Assembly (NCBI GenBank): GCA_963579025.1
Contig: CAUZFZ010000089.1
Span: forward strand, 1-42,547
Length of the DNA: 42,547 nucleotides
DNA from: CAUZFZ01 sp963579025
GTDB lineage: Bacteria > Planctomycetota > Planctomycetia > Planctomycetales > Planctomycetaceae
Direction: 5' to 3'
Of the stretch, positions 32,208-41,393 are shown piece by piece. The position numbers and the translations under genes were made by a program. The notes under the pieces were generated by a model. The model did not search any database and was not told the origin of the DNA. It saw only the letters and a program-made list of their open reading frames with translations. Each line of letters begins with the position of its first letter. The stretch's first letter is position 1.

Positions 32208-33416
32208 ATGATATTTCGATTCATGACCTTCATCACGTTCAGCCTGGTTTGCGTTTCGCACGTTTCGGCGAAAGAGCCGCTCAAGGTCTTCATCCTTGTC
32301 GGGCAGTCCAACATGCAAGGGCACGCCGACATTTCAACATTCGACCATCTTGGAATGGATCCACGGACGGCACCGATCCTGAAAGAGATGCGCAATGCTG
32401 ACGGATCGCCCACGGTCTGTGACAAGGTCTGGATCTCTTCGATAGGAAATGGCGGAACCGAGGAAGAATACCACGGCAAATTGACCGTTGGTTATGGGGC
32501 GAAGGGACGCGGAACAAAGATCGGGCCGGAGTTCACTTTTGGTATCTTCATGCAGCAGCAGCTTGATGAGCCGATCCTCATCATCAAAACGGCCTGGGGT
32601 GGCAAGTCGCTGCATACCGATTTTCGCTCACCGAGTTCCGGTCCTTACGAGTTCAACGCAGGGCAACTGGAAGGGCTTAAGAAGAAGGGCAATGACATTG
32701 ATCAGGCCAGGGCAGACCGCGCCGAAGCGACCGGACATTATTACCGGCTCATGCTGGAGCACGTGAACAAGGTCCTGAAGGATATCAAAAGCGTTTACCC
32801 GGAATACGAACCCGAAGCCGGATATGAAATTGCCGGTTTCGCCTGGTTCCAGGGTTGGAACGATATGGTCGCCCGAGACGTGTATCCGAACCGAGACAAG
32901 GCTGGTGGTTACGACCTCTACATCGGTCTCCTGTCGCAGTTCATTCGTGACGTTCGCAAAGACCTCGCCGCTCCGCAAATGCCATTCGTGATTGGAGTCA
33001 TGGGAGCCGGCGGCCCTGTTTCGAAATACGGACCGGAGAAGCAACGCTACAGCAACGTTCACAGTGGCTTTCGAAAGGCCATGGCCGCACCGGCAGCCAT
33101 CCCGGAATTCAAGGGGAATGTGGCGGCCGTCCTGACTGAGAACTACTGGGATGCAGAACTGGACGAACTGAAGGCAAGGGGCGGGAAGGTCAAAGCGAAG
33201 TCGCAGGAGTTGAACAAGGACACGAGCCTGAGCCGCAAGCAACGGGAAGAGGCCCTCGCGAAGTTCCGGGCCGAGCTCTATACGCCACGGGAGCTGGAAG
33301 TCCTGAAAGGCAGCTCCAATGCCGCGTACCATTACAACGGGTCGGCGAAGATCATGGCACAAATCGGCAAGGGCTTCGCGGAAGCCATGGCCATGATGAA
33401 CGCATCGGCGAAGTGA
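32208..33416 (+). CDS. Secreted sialate O-acetylesterase-like (SASA) protein
   Basis: This 402-residue protein has a signal peptide (about 1-21, MTFITFSLVCVSHVSA) and a SASA/DUF303 hydrolase domain. Motifs are VFILVGQSNMQGHA with nucleophile Ser34, KTAWGGKSL, and FAWFQGWND, corresponding to the WyQGE-D block of the family. The C-terminal about 100 residues are Lys/Glu-rich helices (KARGGKVKAKSQELNKD) not found in the minimal domain. Such enzymes remove O-acetyl groups from sugars; many planctomycetes carry multiple copies with this long form. GAGGAG precedes the ATG at 32208. The longer open frame from 32085 adds no conserved residues. Confidence 0.9.
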   Translation: MIFRFMTFITFSLVCVSHVSAKEPLKVFILVGQSNMQGHADISTFDHLGMDPRTAPILKEMRNADGSPTVCDKVWISSIGNGGTEEEYHGKLTVGYGAKGRGTKIGPEFTFGIFMQQQLDEPILIIKTAWGGKSLHTDFRSPSSGPYEFNAGQLEGLKKKGNDIDQARADRAEATGHYYRLMLEHVNKVLKDIKSVYPEYEPEAGYEIAGFAWFQGWNDMVARDVYPNRDKAGGYDLYIGLLSQFIRDVRKDLAAPQMPFVIGVMGAGGPVSKYGPEKQRYSNVHSGFRKAMAAPAAIPEFKGNVAAVLTENYWDAELDELKARGGKVKAKSQELNKDTSLSRKQREEALAKFRAELYTPRELEVLKGSSNAAYHYNGSAKIMAQIGKGFAEAMAMMNASAK

Positions 33417-33582
33417 TCGGCCGACTCGTGTGTGACGCGTCTGATTGGCCATCTCAAGTTGAGCGATAAGCCTGCCCGTTTGGTGTTTGTTGTATCCGGA
33501 TTGGTTGCGGGCACGTATAGTCGCGACGCACCAGGGCCGGGATGGCCGGCGATCGGAGTTGACCGTTCAAAGGAGTCGCGCA

Positions 33583-36030
33583 ATGCATGCTGTCCGTTAT
33601 CTTGCGCTGATAGTGTCGACGACTGTGATTCTTTTCGCTCCCTCGAATCTGGCGGCACAGTCAGACGCACCGGGTTTGGGTCCCGCCGGAAAACTCTTGA
33701 GCATTTCGTTCGAGCAGACCGGTGGCGAAACGCTCCTGGGCCGGGACGCACGGCAGCAATTGATCGTGACCGGTAAGTATTCGAGCGGCCAATCGCGCGA
33801 CCTGACGCGCAATGTGACGTGGACATTTTCAGAACCTGGGGTCGTGGATGTGTCCGAAGATGGATTCGTCACTCCGGCGGCTGACGGCGACGTCACCGTC
33901 ACGGCGACGTCCGGGGGCATCTCGGGGGAACAGGCCGTCAGCGTCAGGCAACTCGACCGGGAGCTGTTGATCAACTTCCCAAACCAGATTGTGCCGATCT
34001 TCACGAAGCTCGGCTGCAACACGGGCAGTTGCCACGGCAAGTCGGGCGGTCAGAATGGTTTCAGGCTTTCCCTGCTGGGATTCTATCCGCACGACGACTA
34101 CGAAAGTCTGGTGAAGGAAGCCAACGGACGCCGGCTGTTCCCGTCGTCTCCGCAGTACAGCCTGCTGTTGCTCAAGGCCTCCAACCAGTTGGCTCATGGC
34201 GGTGGCCGGCGGCTGGCGCTGGACTCGTACGAAGGTCAGATTCTGACGCGATGGATTGAACAGGGTATGCCTCTGGGCAGCGAAGACGATCCGGTCGTCG
34301 AACGGATCGAAGTCTTTCCGAAGACCCGCGCGATGAACCGCGGCAGCGATCAGCAACTGGCGGTCGTCGGTCACTACACCGATGGCACCACGCGCGACCT
34401 GACTCGGATGGTCGGCTACGAATCGAATGATCTGGAAGTGTGCGAAGTCACGCCGTCAGGGATCGTCAGGACGCAGGACACGCCAGGTGCTGGTGCGGTG
34501 ATGATCCGCTTCCAGGGCCACGTGACCGTATTCCAGGGCAGTATTCCTCTGGGTCTGGAAGTAACGCCGCCCGAATCCAACAACTTTGTCGACGATCACG
34601 TGTTCGCCAAACTGACGGCCCTGGGGATTCCACCGTCGCCTGTCTGTGACGACGCGACGTTCATTCGCCGCACCTCGATCGATATTACTGGCCGACTGCC
34701 CACGCCTGCCGATTCGCGGAAGTTCATTGCAGCCACGGATCCACAGAAACGCGCGAAGCTTGTCAGCAGCCTGCTCGAGACTCCTGGATACGGAGACTAC
34801 TTCGCCAACAAGTGGAACGCCGTGCTGAGGAACAAGACCAGCTTCGAATTCCACGGCTGGATACGACGGGCTTTGCAGCAGAACATGCCGTACGACGAAT
34901 TCGTCCGCAATATTCTGGTCGCGACCGGCGACGCGTCGTCTCATCCGCCGGCACGGTGGTTCCAGGAAGTCACCACGCCGCTGGCTCGCGCGGAAGATAC
35001 GGCTCAGTTGTTCCTTGGCCTGCGAGTGCAGTGCGCTCGTTGCCACCATCATCCATTCGAACGCTGGAGCCAGAACGACTACTACGGCTTCACGGCGTTC
35101 TTCGCACAGACTCAGACGCGTAACGAGGTGGCACGCGGTGGTTTACGGATCGTTCACAACGACGGCATCGCCCAGGCGCGAAATCCTCGGAACCAGGAGG
35201 ATATCAGACCTACTGGACTCGGTGGCGAAGCATTGGACATTCCGGCCTACGAAGATCCGCGGCACTATCTGGTCGATTGGATGTCAGCGCCGGACAACCC
35301 GTTCTTTGCACGGGCTCTGGTGAATCGCTACTGGAAGCACTTCTTTGGTCGCGGGATTGTCGAACCGGAAGACGACATGCGTGTGACCAATCCTCCAACA
35401 AACCCGGCACTGCTCGACGCGCTGGCTCAAAGCTTTATTGAAAGTGGATTCGATCTGAAACAGCTGGTCGCGTCTATCTGCAGTTCCAACGCTTACCAGT
35501 TGGCCTCCGAACCGAACCAGTGGAATCAGGCCGACAAACAGAATTTCTCCCGTTACTACGCCAAACGCCTGACGGCCGAGGTTCTGTACGACGCGCTGAA
35601 TCAGGTCACCAACACGTCAACCGGCTTTACCGGAATGCCGACGGGCACGCGAGCCGTCCAGTTGCCGATCACCAACGTCAACAATTACTTCCTGACCGTA
35701 TTCGGGAAGCCACAGGCCGCGACAGCCTGCGAGTGTGAACGCAGCGCCGATGCGAACCTGGCTCAATCTCTGCACCTGCTGAACTCGCCCGAAGTGCTGG
35801 GCAAGCTGTCAGCGGGCGGCGGGCGAGCGGACCTGCTGGCAAAGTCCGAAGAGTTGGATGACAGCCAAAGGATTCGGGAAATCTATGAGTGGGTCTATTC
35901 CCGCGGACCGACGTCATCCGAAATTGATTTCATTCAACCTCGGATCGCGGAAATCGTCGACAGGAAGCAGGCCTACGAAGATCTGTTGTGGGCTCTGATC
36001 AATACGAAGGAGTTCCTGTTCAACCACTAA
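33583..36030 (+). CDS. DUF1549/DUF1553 protein with Ig-like repeat and CxxCH
   Basis: This 815-residue exported protein belongs to the planctomycete PSCyt2/PSD1 family. After a signal peptide (VRYLALIVSTTVILFAPSNLAAQ) comes a bacterial Ig-like (Big2) domain (about 45-125). A cytochrome-like segment has CNTGSCH (Cys145, Cys150, His151), a CX4CH variant, and a second Big2-like stretch lies at about 245-320. The DUF1549 domain (about 340-560) has FIRRTSIDITGRLPT and QCARCHHHPFERWSQNDYY with a standard CxxCH at 484-488. DUF1553 follows (about 570-810), with NRYWKHFFGRGIVEPEDD. Role unknown; heme binding is predicted from motifs. AAAGGAG precedes the ATG. The next gene encodes the usual partner. 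Confidence 0.93.
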   Translation: MHAVRYLALIVSTTVILFAPSNLAAQSDAPGLGPAGKLLSISFEQTGGETLLGRDARQQLIVTGKYSSGQSRDLTRNVTWTFSEPGVVDVSEDGFVTPAADGDVTVTATSGGISGEQAVSVRQLDRELLINFPNQIVPIFTKLGCNTGSCHGKSGGQNGFRLSLLGFYPHDDYESLVKEANGRRLFPSSPQYSLLLLKASNQLAHGGGRRLALDSYEGQILTRWIEQGMPLGSEDDPVVERIEVFPKTRAMNRGSDQQLAVVGHYTDGTTRDLTRMVGYESNDLEVCEVTPSGIVRTQDTPGAGAVMIRFQGHVTVFQGSIPLGLEVTPPESNNFVDDHVFAKLTALGIPPSPVCDDATFIRRTSIDITGRLPTPADSRKFIAATDPQKRAKLVSSLLETPGYGDYFANKWNAVLRNKTSFEFHGWIRRALQQNMPYDEFVRNILVATGDASSHPPARWFQEVTTPLARAEDTAQLFLGLRVQCARCHHHPFERWSQNDYYGFTAFFAQTQTRNEVARGGLRIVHNDGIAQARNPRNQEDIRPTGLGGEALDIPAYEDPRHYLVDWMSAPDNPFFARALVNRYWKHFFGRGIVEPEDDMRVTNPPTNPALLDALAQSFIESGFDLKQLVASICSSNAYQLASEPNQWNQADKQNFSRYYAKRLTAEVLYDALNQVTNTSTGFTGMPTGTRAVQLPITNVNNYFLTVFGKPQAATACECERSADANLAQSLHLLNSPEVLGKLSAGGGRADLLAKSEELDDSQRIREIYEWVYSRGPTSSEIDFIQPRIAEIVDRKQAYEDLLWALINTKEFLFNH

Positions 36031-36337
36031 TCCCACACTTCTGCTGCGGAACGACGTCAGCAGATTACCCTTGGCGTCGGCCCAATGGCCCCAGAGTTGT
36101 CCCTCGATTGGCATGGGTGAGCCGCTGGCCGTAAGGCCTCGGGCAGGGCGCCGTGCCCGGCCGCTTACGCGTCACGGCTCACAAATCTACAACTCTGGTG
36201 CCATTGGGCATCGGCCGGGAGTTCGAGTTCGATATATGACACGCAAGCCGCAGCGCGGCTGAAAGAGGGCAGCTTCAACACGCGCGAGCGAAGGAACGTG
36301 AACGCTGGGCCAGGAATCAGTTCCAGGAGAATTCCCC
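36031..36337. other. Repeat-filled gap between DUF1553 and PPC genes
   Basis: The 307-bp gap is dominated by the nested palindrome at 36080-36209. A ribosome-binding site (AGGAGAA) for the next gene lies near its right edge. I see no gene in it. Confidence 0.6.
36080..36209. repeat. Nested palindrome, 130 bp
   Basis: Outer arms 36080-36100 and 36189-36209 (GCCCAATGGCCCCAGAGTTGT and complement, one mismatch in 21) enclose inner arms GTGAGCCG (36117-36124) and CGGCTCAC (36175-36182). Between these lie shorter GC palindromes. Such GAGCCGCTGGCCGTAAGGCC-type elements recur in planctomycete intergenic regions. Confidence 0.8.
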
Positions 36338-39300
36338 ATGTCACACTCGCTCGGTCGTCGGCGGTTCCCGGGATTGGCGGTGCGTCGCGTCCTGTGCGTT
36401 GCAGTCGCGTTGTTGTTCGTCACGTTCGCGACGCCACTGTTCGCACAATTGCCGGCAACGCAGCTTGGTTCGGTGTTTCCGCCCGGTGCCGCATCTGGCA
36501 CCCAGGTTGAAGTGACGATCACGGGCGTCAGCCTGGCTGGTGTCGACCGCCTGCTGTTCTCGCACCCGGGCATCACGGCGGTACGGAAGACCGCCGAACC
36601 CGGCCCGTTCGACAAGGGCCCGCAACCCGTGCCGAACCAGTTTGTGGTCAGCATCAATGCGAACGTCCCCGTTGGCCTGTACGAAGCGCGGGTGATCGGC
36701 AAATACGGAATGTCTAACCCGCGGGCCTTCAGCGTCAGCAAGTCGACTGAAGCAACTGAGACAGAGCCCAACAACACAGTAGAAGACGCGACGGAAGTCC
36801 CACTGGGCTCGGTCATCAACGGGCGGATCGGTGCAGCGACCGACATCGATTGCTTCCGGTTCACTGCGGCAGCCGGGCAACGCGTGCTGGCCGATTGCCG
36901 CGCGCGGCGAATCGATTCCCTGCTGGACGCCACGGTTGTCCTTTACGACGCCCTCGGCCGCGAGCTGGATAACAGCAGGAATCTGAATCGCGACGACGCA
37001 CTCATCGATTTTGTGGCTCCCGTCAACGGCGAGTACTTCCTTAAGGTCTACCACACCCGGTATCTCGGCGGCGCTGATCACTTCTATCGAGTGGCTCTGG
37101 GCACGTTTCCGTATATCGACTTCGTATTTCCACCGGCGGGAATAGCGGGCAGTCAGGGCCAGTACACCGTGTTCGGTCGGAATCTGCCGGGCGGCCAGGA
37201 CGCCGGAGTTGCAGTCAACGGTCGGGCGCTGCAGAAAGTGACCGCGACGATTCCCTTGCCCAACGGCGCCGCCGCACAATCACTCGCCTTCGATTCTCTT
37301 GTCGAAGCGGCCGGCACGTCGATTGACGGTCGGCAATACCGGATCAGCAGCCCACAGGGAGTCTCGAATCCCGCGCTGATCGGAATTGCTACCGCGCCTG
37401 TCGTCGTCGAACAGGAACCCAACAACCGGCCGGAGCAGGCACAGAAGGTCAAGCTGCCGTGCGAAGTTGTTGGCCAGTTTTACCCGGCGCGCGACGTGGA
37501 CTGGGTTACGTTCGACGCGAAGAAAGGCGATGCGTATACGGTCGAGGTAATCTCGCAGCGGCTCGGCCTGCCCACGAATCCAAACCTCGTCATTCAACAG
37601 GTGACGAAAAACGAAAACGGTGAAGAACAGGTTAAGCAGCTTCAGCGCGGTGAGGATTCCAACGACGGATATGGAGGCGTCCAGTTCAACACGATCAGCG
37701 ACGATCCGGTCATCCGTTTCGTCGCGCCGGCAGACGGGACATACCGTGTGCTGATTCGCGATACGGTGAGCAGCCTGCGGAGCGATCCGCGTAACGTGTA
37801 CCGCCTGGCGATTCGCAACGCGCCTGATTTTCGGCTGGTGGCCGTGCCGCAGACACCCGGTCGCGCACTTCTGTTGCGAAAGGGCGGTCGGGCGGCGATC
37901 CGTGTCATCGCGTTCCAACGAGACAACTTTCAGGGCGACATTTCCGTGTCCGTCACGGGCCTGCCCGCGGGAGTCACCGCGTCGAGTTGCGTCATCGGGC
38001 CGACTCAACGATCCGCTCAGATTGTGCTGACCGCCAGCGAAACTGCCGCACCGGCCGGTGCTCTGATCCAGGTTGTCGGCACGTCGAAACTTGGCAATGC
38101 CGACATCACCCGCCCGGCTCGCTACGGCTCCGGGCTTCGTGTCGCGGCGCGAGCCAACAACCAACCCTTATTTCCTGCAGGAGTCCGGCTCGCTCGCGGA
38201 TTGGCGGTATCGGTTTCCGACACCGAACTGGCACCGTTCTCACTGCAGGCCGGCGAGGGCAAGGTCTATGAAGTGTCCCGAGCCGGTGTGATCACGATTC
38301 CATACACGATGGCCCGACGAGGCAACTTCAAGGCGAACGTCGACTACACACCGATCGATTTCCCGGCGAACGTCACAACTCCCGGGAACAAGTTTACGGT
38401 CAATGGGAATGCTGCCACTGGGCAGTTCCAGTTGAACATTCGAGCGGATTCGCCCGTCGGCACGCACACGTTGTCGCTGCGTGGATTCGGCACAGTTTCG
38501 TACGCTCGCAATCCGGAAGCCGAAGCGGCGGCAGCCGCACGCAAGAAAGAAGTCGACAAACTTGCCACCGATCTGGCTACCGCCTCAAAAACGGCCGCCA
38601 CCGAAAAGGTGGCAACCGACAAAGCGGCAACCGATGCCGCCACTGCAGTCACTGCTGCGACAACGGCCAAAGCTGCCGCTGACAAGCTGGTGACCGACAC
38701 TGCCGCCGCCGCCGCGAAAGCCGCCGCGCTTGCGAAGGCCGCTGCGGCCGATGCCAAAGCCGCTGCCGTGAAAGCCGCCGCGGATGCCACCGCTCGGGCG
38801 AAAGCGGCGAAGGATGCCGCCGCCGTCGCGGCGAAAGCACTGACCGACGCCCAGGCAAAGGCCACGGTTGCCAACGCGGCCAAAGTTGCCGCCGATAAGA
38901 AAGCGGCTGATGCCGCCGCCCTGAGCGCCGAGGCCAACAAAACCAAAGCGGCAACCGATGCCCGCGCGACTGCGACGGCCAACACAGCGAAACCAGTCAA
39001 CGTCCAGGCATTCATGCCAGCCACGGCGTTCGTCGTCAGAATCACGCCCGGACCGGCAACTCTGGCAGTGACCAAACCACCCGCAGCCCTGAAGCAAGGG
39101 GCCAGCATCGAAGTTCCAGTCTCGATCGGCCGTTTGTACGGTTATGTGGACGCCGTGACGATCAATACGACGCTGCCGCAGGGTGTCGCCGGCCTGTCGA
39201 TTCCGAACGCCACAATCGCCAAAGACCAGGCCCAGACGAAACTGGTCATCACTGCCGCCGCCAACGCGACACCTGGAACGCACGAATTAATCGTGCGTGC

Positions 39301-39388
39301 CACGATGAGCTACAACAAGCAGAACGTGACAATACAGCACCCACTAACGCTCAAAGTGGATGCCGTTGTTGAACCGCCCCCGAAGTAG
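36338..39388 (+). CDS. Secreted PPC-domain protein with Ala/Lys-rich insert
   Basis: This 1016-residue exported protein usually accompanies DUF1549/DUF1553 genes. A signal peptide (VLCVAVALLFVTFATPLFAQ) precedes an IPT-like domain (VFPPGAASGTQVEVTITG), a pre-peptidase C-terminal domain (about 145-265, TEPNNTVEDATEVPLGSVING), a second IPT-like domain and a second PPC domain beginning VEQEPNNRPEQAQ. Ig-like strands follow. Residues about 727-887 are a low-complexity helix dominated by Ala, Lys, Thr and Asp (KAAADKL, AKAAALAKAAAADAKAA). The C terminus returns to an Ig-like fold. It probably binds surface components. AGGAGAA precedes the ATG. Confidence 0.9.
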   Translation: MSHSLGRRRFPGLAVRRVLCVAVALLFVTFATPLFAQLPATQLGSVFPPGAASGTQVEVTITGVSLAGVDRLLFSHPGITAVRKTAEPGPFDKGPQPVPNQFVVSINANVPVGLYEARVIGKYGMSNPRAFSVSKSTEATETEPNNTVEDATEVPLGSVINGRIGAATDIDCFRFTAAAGQRVLADCRARRIDSLLDATVVLYDALGRELDNSRNLNRDDALIDFVAPVNGEYFLKVYHTRYLGGADHFYRVALGTFPYIDFVFPPAGIAGSQGQYTVFGRNLPGGQDAGVAVNGRALQKVTATIPLPNGAAAQSLAFDSLVEAAGTSIDGRQYRISSPQGVSNPALIGIATAPVVVEQEPNNRPEQAQKVKLPCEVVGQFYPARDVDWVTFDAKKGDAYTVEVISQRLGLPTNPNLVIQQVTKNENGEEQVKQLQRGEDSNDGYGGVQFNTISDDPVIRFVAPADGTYRVLIRDTVSSLRSDPRNVYRLAIRNAPDFRLVAVPQTPGRALLLRKGGRAAIRVIAFQRDNFQGDISVSVTGLPAGVTASSCVIGPTQRSAQIVLTASETAAPAGALIQVVGTSKLGNADITRPARYGSGLRVAARANNQPLFPAGVRLARGLAVSVSDTELAPFSLQAGEGKVYEVSRAGVITIPYTMARRGNFKANVDYTPIDFPANVTTPGNKFTVNGNAATGQFQLNIRADSPVGTHTLSLRGFGTVSYARNPEAEAAAAARKKEVDKLATDLATASKTAATEKVATDKAATDAATAVTAATTAKAAADKLVTDTAAAAAKAAALAKAAAADAKAAAVKAAADATARAKAAKDAAAVAAKALTDAQAKATVANAAKVAADKKAADAAALSAEANKTKAATDARATATANTAKPVNVQAFMPATAFVVRITPGPATLAVTKPPAALKQGASIEVPVSIGRLYGYVDAVTINTTLPQGVAGLSIPNATIAKDQAQTKLVITAAANATPGTHELIVRATMSYNKQNVTIQHPLTLKVDAVVEPPPK
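38515..38995 (+). repeat. Ala/Lys-rich low-complexity coding segment
   Basis: About 160 codons inside the PPC-domain gene are mostly GCx (Ala) with AAx (Lys), ACx (Thr) and GAx (Asp). They give a quasi-repetitive helix predicted to be long and highly charged. It replaces or interrupts an Ig-like fold. The DNA is not an exact repeat: synonymous codons vary, so selection at protein level is likely. Confidence 0.85.
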
Positions 39389-39423
39389 CAGTCATCGAGA
39401 AAACCGCATCAGACAGGCCTTCT

Positions 39424-40506
39424 GTGACAAACGACATTCGAGCGCTCTTTGCGGTGACGGCTGTGTTGGTTGGTAGCGTCGTCGCGCAAGACGCCCAGGC
39501 TCAATCGAAACCCAGAGCACCACTCACGTTTCGCGACAGTTCTGTCCGGCACTACAAGCTGACCGCGCGAGCCAGCAGAATTGATCCGCGAGTCAAAGCA
39601 CATCCCGAGATCGACTTTCTGATCGAGTCAAAAACCGGCCAGCCCGCTGATGTCCAGCAGGCGGCGGTCGACACACGAGTGGCTCCTCGGGGCAAGCTCG
39701 TCATCTGGTTGATGGGACACAACGAAGCACTGTTTGATCGACTCAACTCGTACGGCCTGCACGCAATCCGTGTGCACTATGCGAACCGCTGGTTCTCGAT
39801 CTGCTGTCGTGAGAATCCCGTCGGTGAACACTGCCGAGGTAACATCCGACTCGAAGCCGCCACCGGACACGACTTCAGCGACGACATCCAGATTCCCAAA
39901 CCGGACGGAATGATGGAACGCGCGTATCAGTTCGTGAAATGGCTTGCCAGAGAAAACCCGCAGGCAGGCTGGAACTACTTTCTCACAGGGGATGGCCAGG
40001 GACTCCGCTGGGACGACGTGATCATGTCCGGCAGCTCTCATGGGTCGACGACCGCCGCTCGCTTCGCCAAATTCCAGAAGGTCAGCCGCGTCGTCGCGTT
40101 GTGCGGCCCGCGAGATCACTTGCAGTCATGGCAGTCGTTGCCATCGGCCACTCCCGAGAATCGCTATTTCGGATTCTCACACGTGCTGGATGGTGGCTGG
40201 GTCGGCGATCACTACTGCCGCAGCTGGGAATTGATCGGCATGCACAAGTTTGGCCCGATCGTGAATGTCGACAAGGTGCAGGCGCCGTACGGCAACACCC
40301 GCCGTCTGATCACCGATTTCGACGTCAAAGGAGATGCCCGGCGTGCCCACAGTTCCGTCGTACCAGGCAGCCGGGCGAAAAAGGACGCCACGACAGGGGC
40401 ATACCTGCACGAAGACGTCTGGCGCTACCTCTACACACAGCCGGTCGACGTCGCGGGCAAAGCCGTCCCGACGAGCGACGCCTGCAACAAAAACCAGCGG
40501 CAGTAA
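39424..40506 (+). CDS. Secreted alpha/beta hydrolase (BPSS1187-like)
   Basis: This 360-residue protein has a likely signal peptide (IRALFAVTAVLVGSVVAQDAQA) and a hydrolase-like fold. It contains KLVIWLMGHNEALFD (first strand and oxyanion region), the nucleophile elbow MSGSSHGS and a later HEDVWRYLYTQ. Four Cys in a short stretch (ICCRENPVGEHCRG) may form disulfides. The start is GTG at 39424; no upstream in-frame ATG or strong ribosome-binding site is evident. Length and the GSSHG motif resemble the BPSS1187 family of unknown substrate. It follows the PPC gene by 35 bp and may share its transcript. Confidence 0.75.
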   Translation: MTNDIRALFAVTAVLVGSVVAQDAQAQSKPRAPLTFRDSSVRHYKLTARASRIDPRVKAHPEIDFLIESKTGQPADVQQAAVDTRVAPRGKLVIWLMGHNEALFDRLNSYGLHAIRVHYANRWFSICCRENPVGEHCRGNIRLEAATGHDFSDDIQIPKPDGMMERAYQFVKWLARENPQAGWNYFLTGDGQGLRWDDVIMSGSSHGSTTAARFAKFQKVSRVVALCGPRDHLQSWQSLPSATPENRYFGFSHVLDGGWVGDHYCRSWELIGMHKFGPIVNVDKVQAPYGNTRRLITDFDVKGDARRAHSSVVPGSRAKKDATTGAYLHEDVWRYLYTQPVDVAGKAVPTSDACNKNQRQ

Positions 40507-40544
40507 TGCTGCAGGTGGTACTGACCTGAAATGGGAGAACAACG

Positions 40545-41393
40545 ATGGCCCTGAATCGAACCTGCCGGACTCTTACTTCATATCACAGAATATCGCTGGC
40601 GATCTTCCTCGCCGTCGCTCCGTCGCTCGTGGTCACATCAGCGCTCGCTGAAGAACGCCCGACTTCACGAGAAAACGCGAGAGCAGACGACCTTTCGGAA
40701 GGAGAAAAACAGTCAGTCGTCGCTTACTGGAAGTTCCAGAAGGGAATCGCCGGAGACGCCGCGAGCAGGTCACAACTGCTGGAAGATGCATCGGGCAACG
40801 GTCGCCATGCCCGCGCAGTGGGCGGACCGCTGTATCACGCCGTCGATCTTCCAACAACAACACTTGCACTCGCATTCGACGGGCACGATGACCGAATCTC
40901 CGTCGCTGACCACAAGGCCTTTTATCTCACGAAGAGCTTCACAATCGAAGCGTGGATCGAAATCGCGTTCTATCCGGGATCCCGGCAGAATCGGAGCTTC
41001 GTCATCTTTCGTGGCGATGATCGCGCTGGATTTGACCCGTGGTTCCTTGGCCTCGAAGAAAGTGGTCAATTGACTTTTTTGATGGCCGACTCGCTCAACA
41101 ATGCATCGATCGTGCGTTCCCCGCAGCCTCTCCCAACGCGTCAGTTTCTGCATTTGGCCGCTGTGTTTGACGACGAGAAAGGCGTGCAGAGCCTGTTCAT
41201 TGACGGTCAGAAAGTTGCCACCACCCGGACAAAGATCAGAGCCGGCGGCGCGCTCGGCGGAACACGACCCGGCATTGGAATCGGAGGCCGACAGGACCAC
41301 AGTCATCAGGGATTCCGTGGCAGCATTGCTGAACTCCGTATCACCGCGAAAGCGCTGACAAAGTCTGAGTTCCTGCGCGGGCATTCCCGGTGA
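40545..41393 (+). CDS. Secreted LamG-domain protein
   Basis: This 282-residue protein has an N-terminal signal (ISLAIFLAVAPSLVVTSALA) and one concanavalin-A-like LamG_3 domain (about 60-275). Markers are VAYWKFQ, LLEDASGNGRHARAVGG, TLALAFDGHDDRISVAD, FTIEAWIEI, FLHLAAVFDD and GSIAELRITAKALTKSEF. Such domains bind sugars or surface proteins; no catalytic domain is attached. GGGAGAA precedes the ATG. It follows the hydrolase gene by 38 bp. A minus-strand open frame runs through the whole gene but is antisense without conserved motifs. Confidence 0.88.
   Translation: MALNRTCRTLTSYHRISLAIFLAVAPSLVVTSALAEERPTSRENARADDLSEGEKQSVVAYWKFQKGIAGDAASRSQLLEDASGNGRHARAVGGPLYHAVDLPTTTLALAFDGHDDRISVADHKAFYLTKSFTIEAWIEIAFYPGSRQNRSFVIFRGDDRAGFDPWFLGLEESGQLTFLMADSLNNASIVRSPQPLPTRQFLHLAAVFDDEKGVQSLFIDGQKVATTRTKIRAGGALGGTRPGIGIGGRQDHSHQGFRGSIAELRITAKALTKSEFLRGHSR

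Noticed and set aside
38344..39108. Ala/Val-rich 254-residue minus-strand frame resembling a membrane protein
   Set aside because: It is the complement of the Ala/Lys-rich coding segment; GCx/AAx codons read antisense give hydrophobic runs.
40770..41393. Minus-strand open frame continuing the WD40 frame through the LamG gene
   Set aside because: It is antisense to a well-supported signal-peptide LamG gene and shows no conserved motif; open antisense frames are common in GC-rich DNA.
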